Of a stretch of 64,000 nucleotides of DNA, positions 56,191 through 64,000 are shown one piece after another; position 1 is the first letter of the stretch, and every line of letters begins with the position of its first letter. The DNA lies in the NCBI GenBank assembly GCA_917880885.1, contig OU862922.1, positions 25,544,627 through 25,608,626 on the forward strand. Reading direction: 5' to 3'. This DNA is from Limnephilus marmoratus (taxonomy: Eukaryota; Arthropoda; Insecta; Trichoptera; Limnephilidae). The translations under genes were made by a program, and so were the position numbers. A model generated the notes under the pieces. The model was not told the DNA's origin. It ran no database searches and was given only the letters and a program-made list of their open reading frames with translations.

Positions 56191-57186
56191 GTCAGTTTGG
56201 CGGAAATTTTCAAAAGCGCAAAATATCTAAATTAATCAAAATGTCCATTTCTTGTTCCGTTTCAAAATTATAGATTATCATATTCATCGGCACTTCCGTT
56301 CGTAGCTAGCATGTGTAGCGTGTGTACAACACAGCTTCGCAGCGACTCACAGGCGGCTAAGTGAAACATGTAAGACATTAGGGTAAATTACTGTCGAATG
56401 TTATACATTATTAGAAAAATACACGAGAGCCCTGTCGGTAACTGCATGCAACTTTTAAACCAATGGATAATATTTACCTTTCGATTATTCACAACGGGAT
56501 TTTTGCCGAAACCTACTGAGTAGATGAACACTTTTCACCGTGCGTGAAAGTGTTCTCCTATACTACAGAAAATCGCATCTACGCAAGAGTTTTAGTGAAA
56601 TAATCGATCCGTTCGAATGAAAGTCCTAAATCAAAGTGATAAAACGTACTCTCCATTCTTGTCCAATCAATTCCACGTCACATAAATCACATTATTTTAT
56701 CATCAATAGCGACAGCGGCCTCGTTCGAAGAAAATTCTGGCCACTCTAATCCCATTACAGCAGCTTGATTTGTTTTTAAAACATATTTTCTCAAAATAAT
56801 GGTTAAAAATACGTTTCCCTCATTTGAAAATTAAATCAGGACATTTAGATTTGAAATAGAATTCATTCCATAAAAATGTGGGCATCGACTTTTCTGCAAC
56901 AATTTAAATTCACAATGTTTTTTGTCCATACAATATTCATAACATTTTACGTAAAATTATCGCATTACTCTCGAAAAGCGTATTTTGGCAGCATTTTAAT
57001 GATATTCAATAAAATGATTCGAAAACCGACCGGTATCATCCATAATAATTGGTACCTACATTGTACATTTAAATCTAAATTTTGGATTGTTATATTTTTT
57101 CATATGCGGATTAAAGTTATTTTAAAAACCACAATAATTCCGTTTCAAGGGAATTCAGTTGAAGAACATAACCTTCTCATGTTACG
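56191..57186. other. No gene recognised (1 kb)
   Basis: The 163-residue plus-strand frame from 56876 has no domain and ends in the foldback repeats, so it is treated as chance. Confidence 0.4.
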
Positions 57187-57190
57187 TCAT

Positions 57191-58015
57191 GGTCCGGCGA
57201 CAGTTGGTCCGGTGACAGTTGGTCCAGGGACAGTTGGTCCGGCCGACAGTTCGTCCGTCCGACATTTGGTCCGGCGACAATATTGGTCCGGCGACAATTG
57301 GTCCGGCCGAAAGTTTAGAAGATATTTTCTTCAAGTAAGTATGCAAAGAGGATATACGGCCGTTTAGCCGTGTTTGATGACTATATCTGAATAGCCAGAT
57401 ACATTTTCCAGTTACATATTATATTGTTTATCCGGAATCTTGTTGAAATAAAAGAACCCTGTATGATGCTTCTTTCAGCAGTCGTACAGCAAACAACACT
57501 CTAAATTCAAACCATAGACGTGCGCTCCCAGCGCCCGTCTATTAAGGAGGTAGCTACCAGTAGGTACCAGTAGCTACCACAATTAGCCAGGTATCTCCTT
57601 CCCCTCCCAACTACCTTCAGCATCACATCATACCAAAATTGGAGATGCCGTAGTCTCACTGGCTCGAGACAGTTGGGACTCTTGTGTTATATTCAGATAT
57701 AAAAGCTATATGTAAGTAGGAATCTTTAGCATTTTTCTGCTAAGCCGACTGCATGTATAAGTATGTCGTATTTTGTGATTAGTCGAAATTATTAGAAAAA
57801 ATATTTTTACAGCGGATTTTCACTCAAGATGCCTTCAGATATAAGTATATCGACTTTGGTTGTACGGCCGTATATCCTCTTTGCATACTTACTTGAAGAA
57901 AACTTCTTCTAAACTTTCGGCCGGACCAAATGTCGGCCGGGCGAACTGTTGGCCGGACCGACCGTCGCCGTACCAACTGTCGCCGGACCAACTGTCGCCG
58001 GACCACCGATGTCGG
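57191..58015. mobile_element. Foldback element with 15-bp iterated arms
   Basis: The left arm has GGTCC units at 57191, 57206, 57221 and 57236 (15-bp period, GGTCCGGCGACAGTT) and further variants to 57304. It continues CGGCCGAAAGTTTAGAAGA and AGTATGCAAAGAGGATATAC (to about 57365). The right arm, 57862-58010, is the inverse: GTATATCCTCTTTGCATACT, TCTAAACTTTCGGCCGGACC, then inverse units GCCGGACCAACTGTC. About 500 bp of AT-rich sequence lies between. No coding sequence. Confidence 0.82.
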
Positions 58016-59219
58016 GTCACCGATAAGAATACACGTCAACCAGAAATGCTTTAAAATCGTCTTTCAGCTTTTGAACAATTATTCTCTCTTCGCATCCAAC
58101 GAAAGAAAAAAAGCCTAGTTGCAAAATATACGTGGAAAATCAATGTACAAATTTTGAAGGAAAGCATGATCAGAATATTTTTTAATCAATGGGTTTAAGT
58201 TGTGCCCATCCATCAATTTGCAGTCGATATTCAATCTTGTATCGATCGATAAAATCTCATTGTTTATAAATGAGTGCTGTCAAAACTAAGCGCCGTACCT
58301 ATGTCTTAGAAATCTAAAACGGCGCGTAAATCGAAGCTTTTATCAGATATTTTGATAAAGTTAAGAACATGTTCAACAAAACAAGCATAGAACGCCTTCG
58401 ACAATCAAAATCAATTTCAAAGCAAGTTCTGAAGCACAATTTTGGTGTTACACTGTTACAACAAGCTAAACGTAATAATTCATTGTCGCTGAGCTATTTT
58501 ATACAAAAGCCGTTATTCCACTACGAAATAACGACAAAATAATACATTTACGAAGGTACACAAAATGTGCGGTCATAAACTTAAACAATTGTGATTTATA
58601 ATTTCCATGACGCAAAATAAAACCTTTGTATATTGCAAAAACATATAAAAATCCATTTATTGCAAAATATCTGAAAAGTTTTCACCTACAAAAAATGGGT
58701 ATTGAGAATATTTAAAAAAATGTAAGTGAAATAGGTTTTAGATTTTGTTTCCAAGTCCGTTGAAACTTTTGGTAGTGTAAAATTTAGCTTCAATGTTCAA
58801 TTTGATTCGCAATTTGAGATACCTGATCGTTGCTGCAATTCTGTTATTTTGTAACGTCTTAATACAGGAACCTTCAAAACATCATGATGTGTTCTGTTGA
58901 ACTCTTCAATTATAGACCCTCCTTACAGTAGATAACTTTCACAACTGGCAGGTCAATAATTATTACGGACCAAAAAAAGATATTCCACATTCCCATGCAA
59001 ATGATCGAATTTCACAACTTCCCCAGTTAAAAACACAGTTAAAAAGTTTAGATTAAAACTTTTTGAATATCTGTTCTAAGGCATACACATTTTCTTCCTT
59101 TGTGATTTGATGTTATGAACGTGATATGGTGTATCATCTTATGTCTGCGTTTTTCTAAATTCTGGAATCAACTACTGATTCTACGACTGTAAATTATATT
59201 GTTTGGTCATTTATGTGTC
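58016..59219. other. No gene recognised (1.2 kb)
   Basis: AT-rich, no supported coding or repeat feature. Confidence 0.4.
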
Positions 59220-59262
59220 ATAAAACATTTTCCTAACTGTCAAGGTTAGGAAAATGTTTTAT
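59220..59262. repeat. 18-bp perfect hairpin
   Basis: ATAAAACATTTTCCTAAC (59220-59237) is the exact inverse of 59245-59262 with loop TGTCAAG. Confidence 0.92.
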
Positions 59263-59733
59263 TGGTCTGTAGTCCTTGACACACATTTCCTACAATAATA
59301 AATAACAATGTTTAAAATGCCTGTCATCTCTTGACATCCTATCGGGTGAATTTGAATAAAATATGGCGTTTGGAAATACAGGGGCTAAAAAAAATCCACA
59401 AGAATTGTAATAATTCGTTTGTTAAATAAAATGCAAAAAAAATCATTTTTACCATACGAAACTGACCTTTACCTGGTTTAAGATGCCCGTTGTAAGGTGA
59501 AACCGGTCAAATCTACAAAAATGGTTAGTTCATTTTTATTTATTTTTTATTATTGTAGAAAGCAATCACTTTGTGGTTTGACCCACACTTTTTTAACAAA
59601 GATTTGGGTTGGGAAGTATAGATATTATGTATAGATTATACGGTGAAATTCATCAGCGAAGTAAGAGGATCAAAATCAATTTTATGGTGGTTTAATATTT
59701 TACATGGTACAAAAATCCACATATATATATATA

Positions 59734-60224
59734 TACTTCATTAATCCTGAATTACACCTGGATCTGAAAAAATGGGACCCCTGTGCGACGAAAGAATGGT
59801 CCTACAAACTAAACGAAATAAAAAAGATATATTAAAAGTGGTAAGGACCATTGAAGGACAAAATTATTATTAAATTATGGTACCATCAAGCAAAGAAGTT
59901 GTGTGGACAGGACAGGGCACGTATTTGCCAGAATTACGAAATTTGGCGGTTTTCACAGAGCGGGTGTGCTACAAGGTGCCTCGAACTTTCCAGCTTAACT
60001 TTCAACAATTCCAAAGAAAAATAATTAAACTTTGTTCCTAAGTGATTCCATTTCCGAGGACGGGTCTAGTGACCTTGATGCTTTATCATATTCTCTTAGA
60101 TTAATTAAAGATATTTTTGGAGAAAGTGCTTTAAAAGATTTGTAATTACTAAAATGTTTATTCTGGTCATTAACCCTCAGTGAGAGATTTGTAGAATACT
60201 TTTTTTACATCACAATCTACCAAA
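59734..60224 (+). repeat. Left arm of a near-perfect 491-bp inverted repeat
   Basis: It runs from TACTTCATTAATCCTGAATT to CACAATCTACCAAA. Every stretch I compared with the inverse of 60810-61300 is identical, including GGGACCCCTGTGCGACGAAA, GAGCGGGTGTGCTACAAGG and CGGGTCTAGTGACCTTGATG. No domain is recognised in any frame. Confidence 0.93.
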
Positions 60225-60384
60225 TTGATTACAACAAATTTATTTGATTACAACATTAGATTATCAAAAACTTGTTATAAAAAACATGTTTTAATATGCC
60301 TTACAGCGCCGTTATGGTGATTTTTCACAAAAAATGGTGCTATTCAAAATATCCAAATAATATTATTAAAATCCGAAACCGATA

Positions 60385-60808
60385 CCGCCGCAATGGGAAC
60401 CATTTATTGGATAACCAAAATCTCTTCCCTAGGTCACCCCGAATGGTTCGCTACGTTTGGTAATTTAGCAGAGGGGTACACGGGTTCACGGAGTGAGGTT
60501 TGTCCGGATCTTGGCGACACAAACTGCATGGCAGATCGGATAGAAGAGATTGGTTAAGGAGGACCTTAGACCTCTCAAGCAGGACTCTCTCGGAATATCG
60601 CCTTGTTCCGCAGGGGGAGTGTTAGTTTCATACACACGTCAGTCCAGGACACTATTACGTCCAGATCCCTACCTACCCCTCATAATATTTTCCTTACTTC
60701 ATTCCTCTCCATTCTTTCCTAAAAAGACCCCCCCCAAATATGACGTAGGCCCCGAAGGAAATTATTTTCCTCAAGGCCTCCTGTGTGGAGTTAATGAAAA
60801 AAAACATA
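60385..60808 (+). mobile_element. SINE family A, long form, in the palindrome spacer
   Basis: ATACCGCCGCAATGGGAACC, TTATTGGATAACCAAAATCT, GGTTCGCTACGTTTGG, CACGGGTTCACGGAGTGAGG, the central part with CTGCATGGCAGATCGGATAG, and CTCCTGTGTGGAGTTAATGA with a terminal A run (60797-60804). The right palindrome arm begins within a few bases of the A tail. Confidence 0.75.
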
Positions 60809-60809
60809 T

Positions 60810-61300
60810 TTTGGTAGATTGTGATGTAAAAAAAGTATTCTACAAATCTCTCACTGAGGGTTAATGACCAGAATAAACATTTTAGTAATTACAAATCTTT
60901 TAAAGCACTTTCTCCAAAAATATCTTTAATTAATCTAAGAGAATATGATAAAGCATCAAGGTCACTAGACCCGTCCTCGGAAATGGAATCACTTAGGAAC
61001 AAAGTTTAATTATTTTTCTTTGGAATTGTTGAAAGTTAAGCTGGAAAGTTCGAGGCACCTTGTAGCACACCCGCTCTGTGAAAACCGCCAAATTTCGTAA
61101 TTCTGGCAAATACGTGCCCTGTCCTGTCCACACAACTTCTTTGCTTGATGGTACCATAATTTAATAATAATTTTGTCCTTCAATGGTCCTTACCACTTTT
61201 AATATATCTTTTTTATTTCGTTTAGTTTGTAGGACCATTCTTTCGTCGCACAGGGGTCCCATTTTTTCAGATCCAGGTGTAATTCAGGATTAATGAAGTA
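60810..61300 (-). repeat. Right arm of the 491-bp inverted repeat
   Basis: Inverse of 59734-60224. The arms are separated by 585 bp holding about 160 bp of unique AT-rich sequence and the SINE. The arms stop matching sharply at both ends. Confidence 0.93.
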
Positions 61301-61495
61301 GGTTTCACCCATTTCAATTTGGTCACTGAACACTGGTAAAGCTATTTTAAGCAACATTTTGATTCTGAATGGTGATTAATTACCAGGGCGATTCAGAGAG
61401 TATCCATCACTCTGAAATTAAGTGAAAATAAATATTATACTACGGCGCAGTGATATTTCAATATGTGAAATAATCGTCTATCGATCAATAATCGA

Positions 61496-62561
61496 AATAT
61501 GTGAAATATGCGTCTCTGTACGAGGGAAGCGTTGCGTGTGTTAGGGTGAACGGTGGTTTTACGGGGTGGTTTGACATCACAAAAGGTGTCAAGCAAGGCT
61601 GCGTAATGTCACCATGGTTATTCAATCTATACATGGATAATTGTATGCAAGAATTGAAAGAGGCGGGATTGGGCGCGAAATTGAGTAATCTGAAAGTATG
61701 TTGCCTGTTGTATGCTGATGATGCGGTGCTGATTTCTAACACTATGGAAGATCTACAGTCTCTCGTATCTAGGATGAACGAAGTATGTATGAAGAATGAG
61801 TTAATGATGAATGTAAGTAAGTCTAAAGTCATGGTGTTTGAAAGAGAGAGTACGAAAACAGTATGCAACATAGTTGTGAATGATGAATACTTGGAGCAGG
61901 TGGATGAGTTTGTGTATCTGGGTAGTATGTTTACGAGAGATGGGAAGGCTGAAAGAGATATTGAAAGAAGGGTGAATGACGGTAACTACATTAATAGTGG
62001 ACTGAATGCCGTTGGCGCTAATAAAAATCTGTCAAAAAAAGCGAAGCTAGCAGTCCACAATGGAGTCCTGGTACCTACCCTGATGTATGGCAGTGAGGCA
62101 TGGAACTGGCAGAGGAAGGATGAAAGTAAACTGAATGCTGTTGAAATGAGATCCCTGAGACGTATGTGTGGTAAAACAATGTATGATCGTGTGAGAAATG
62201 TGGATATCCGCAATGAATGTAAGGCTGATGTAAGCATAATGAGTAAGATTAAGAAAGGGACCCTCAGATGGTTTGGGCATGTAGAGCGAATGAACGAAGG
62301 AAGTAGTGTAAGAAGAATATACGAAGCGAATGTGAATGGTAGAAAAAGTCGGGGACGCCCGAGGAAGACATGGCACGATCAAGTGAATCAGATACTTGAG
62401 TCGGGTCATGTCAAAAGCCAGAATAATAGAAGAGAATGTATGAGACGATGTATGAATGTGAGTGAGGCAAAGAGTGTGTGCCAAGACCGAGTTGTTTGGC
62501 GGTCCGTCCTCTCTGCCTACCCCTGCGGGGAAACGGCGTGATGGTTAGTTAGTTAGTTAGA
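61496..62561 (+). CDS. 5'-truncated non-LTR retrotransposon: RT domain and C-terminus (open frame)
   Basis: The open frame to the stop at 62542 (about 346 residues) covers most of an RT palm. GVKQGCVMSPWLFNLYMD (residues 29-46) is the motif-B block, YADDAVLIS (71-79) the catalytic motif C with both aspartates, and YLGSMF (139-144) the primer-grip region. The C-terminus has YGSEAWNWQ, RWFGHVERM (256-264) and GRKSRGRPRKTWHDQV. No stop codons interrupt it, so the insertion is young. The endonuclease and motif A aspartate are missing. The tail is GGTTAGTTAGTTAGTTAG, a short tandem repeat rather than poly(A). AATAATCGA flanks both sides (61487-61495 and 62562-62570). It is probably RTE-like; clade not certain. 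Expression is unlikely since the promoter and N-terminus are lost. Confidence 0.88.
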
Positions 62562-62589
62562 AATAATCGATATAAATTTACTATTTTTT

Positions 62590-62660
62590 ATAGGCATCTG
62601 AACCGGCGACCTCTGGATTCGGAGCAAAAAACTTTCTGTTCTACCAAGAACATAGTCGAA
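62590..62660 (-). repeat. tRNA-like sequence (SINE head or tRNA relic)
   Basis: On the minus strand TTCTTGGTAGAACAG gives a D-arm with A-box character (stem TTCT/AGAA), and GTCGCCGGTTCAGATGCC resembles a T-arm/B box (GGTTCRANNCC) with a change. CTCCGAATCCAGAG lies between. The acceptor stem is not convincing, so it is not a working tRNA. Confidence 0.45.
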
Positions 62661-63089
62661 ACTTAATGAAAATAAAAATAAATTGTCTTGAGCAGAAAAC
62701 TCTCCGGCACCCCGAAATTTGCACGATTCGGTTTTAATTTTCGGTCGACTAAAATTAGTAGTGTGGTGAAGTTGGTTATCAAAACTCGTAAAATGTAAAG
62801 CATGATTGAAGATATATTTTTGTTTATTTATTTTTAATTTTTCTATTCAATTTGTTCCTTTTCTTCAAATTAACTGTATTTATATGTTACCATATATATG
62901 TGTAAAACTATATGGGACATATGGGATCGCACTATCCTCCCCACATCCTGGAATAAAAAGCATTATTTTTATAAAGATTTTCTAGATTCCTCAGGAGAAG
63001 CAATTTTCCAAATATTTGTCAATGGCGGCAGCTTGCTAAAGCCGTTATTAAGACCCCACATTCCGAATTTTTGCCGATTTACAACATAA

Positions 63090-63430
63090 TTCCATAAAAA
63101 AAATTAAGTTTTTTAGTTCTTAAAAAAAAAAGTTATTTTTTAAGACAAAGTACATTTGCCGAGCAAGAAATGATAAATATACGAGACTCCCTAGAGAGAA
63201 AAAAAATTAAAGGAAATTATTAAATATCTACATAATTTTTTGTAATTAAACATGTTAATGAAATGAAAAAAAAAATCACAATGTATTTTTAAATGCTACT
63301 TTAAACATTTGTTGAGACATTTTTGGTCTGTTTTAAACCTGCCATGTTTTATTAAATATTTTCTCAATTATCGCTTAATTATAATAGTTTTCTTTAACAT
63401 TTGCGCGCTACCTCTAACATTCGTTTTTAC
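63090..63430 (+). repeat. Diverged dispersed repeat, copy 2
   Basis: Homologue of 42725-43060 by the shared order of TTTAAATGCT, TTTTAAAC and TTTTATTAAATATTTTC landmarks and the final CTCTAACATTCG (CTCTAAGATTCG in copy 1). Confidence 0.55.
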
Positions 63431-64000
63431 ATATCTCTTTTAAATATAAAAAAACACACATATTTTATTTTGGGCAAATATATTATGAACGTTATTATCA
63501 CCTCGCGTTGTTGTGGTTTCGTAAAAAAATAATAAATAAAAAATTGTCGAAATTTTACACTTTTACCTCTGTTAAATTCTAAATAAATAAACATAATGCG
63601 TGGAGTTTTCTCTTTCTAACGCCGTTTAGAACATATTTCTCACTATGACAGTAAGGGAGATACAACGATTTAAAGAGACCTTAGTATGTGAACTGGGACA
63701 AATTTGGTCTCCTGTGATTAAACGAGTTAATCGAATATGGTTTACGAAGTATTGACATTTCAAAATTTTTGCAGGTTAAGGGCTCGATGACACAGAGCGA
63801 GTTTACAAGCTACTATCAACTAAGTTTAAAAGCGGGTAAATCGGCGAGTAATATTGTCATGATGACACAAAACTGTCCACTCGCTCAGTAGCGTAGGAAA
63901 CTGAGGTCGCTGCTAGCGCCAGTAACAAGAATAAAGACGCCTGTGTGAACTAATTCTGTGATGTTTGACTGTCGAAATTAGCTATTTATTGGCAGCCATC
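63431..64000. other. No gene recognised
   Basis: No supported coding or repeat feature to the window end. Confidence 0.4.

Noticed and set aside
56876..57367. 163-residue plus-strand frame
   Set aside because: Low-complexity hydrophobic translation of AT-rich DNA ending in the foldback repeats; no motif.
61485..62484. Minus-strand frames opposite the LINE reverse transcriptase
   Set aside because: Antisense shadows of the open RT frame; no motifs.

Overview
This window is arthropod nuclear DNA, most likely insect. It is AT-rich and almost entirely transposable elements at several ages of decay and several levels of nesting. The insect indication comes from interstitial (TTAGG)n telomere-type repeats near 51.8 and 52.3 kb, Jockey- and RTE-like non-LTR retrotransposons, hAT and Helitron-like elements, and one class A peptide-type GPCR exon with canonical splice sites. 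No species is claimed. No prokaryotic gene, rRNA gene or CRISPR array is present, and no complete host gene is visible.

Layout, left to right. 0-1 kb: a palindromic MITE cut by the window edge, inserted in a LINE reverse-transcriptase remnant, then a SINE. 1.02-6.40 kb: the first copy of a giant non-coding TG...CA element flanked by ACCT. 6.4-10.2 kb: a SINE piece, a hAT remnant and a decayed LINE. 10.235-15.905 kb: a young non-autonomous LTR retrotransposon on the minus strand with 608-bp LTRs, a primer-binding-like site, a polypurine tract and ACGT duplications. 16-24 kb: MITEs, a 55-bp minisatellite, three SINE loci and an internally deleted LINE joined to SINE sequence. 24.526-30.518 kb: the second giant element, flanked by CGTT. 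31.48-31.93 kb: a 450-bp (AAAT)n array on a LINE tail. 35.5-37.6 kb: a zone with dispersed CGAGGAC heptamers. 38-44 kb: two copies of a TIR element, each carrying a different LINE. 45.4-46.4 kb: a Helitron-like element with a long C-rich stretch. 47.5-49.8 kb: an old hAT-like element with nested MITEs. 51.4-56.2 kb: TTAGG-containing repeats, the GPCR exon with a partial duplicate, and a hAT element with an exact 8-bp duplication. 57.2-58.0 kb: a foldback element with 15-bp iterated arms. 59.7-61.3 kb: a near-perfect 491-bp inverted repeat around a SINE. 61.5-62.56 kb: a 5'-truncated but open LINE reverse transcriptase.

The parts relate mainly as mobile-element partners. The common SINE shares its 3' tail with the coding end and tail of the LINE at 21 kb, its likely source of reverse transcriptase. 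Several LINE tails share a 3' stem-loop whose two strands change together. Non-autonomous LTR, hAT, Helitron and TIR elements are present without intact transposase or polymerase here and would depend on enzymes encoded elsewhere. The only probable host coding sequence is the GPCR exon at 52.7-52.9 kb, so much of the right-hand third may be intronic to that gene.
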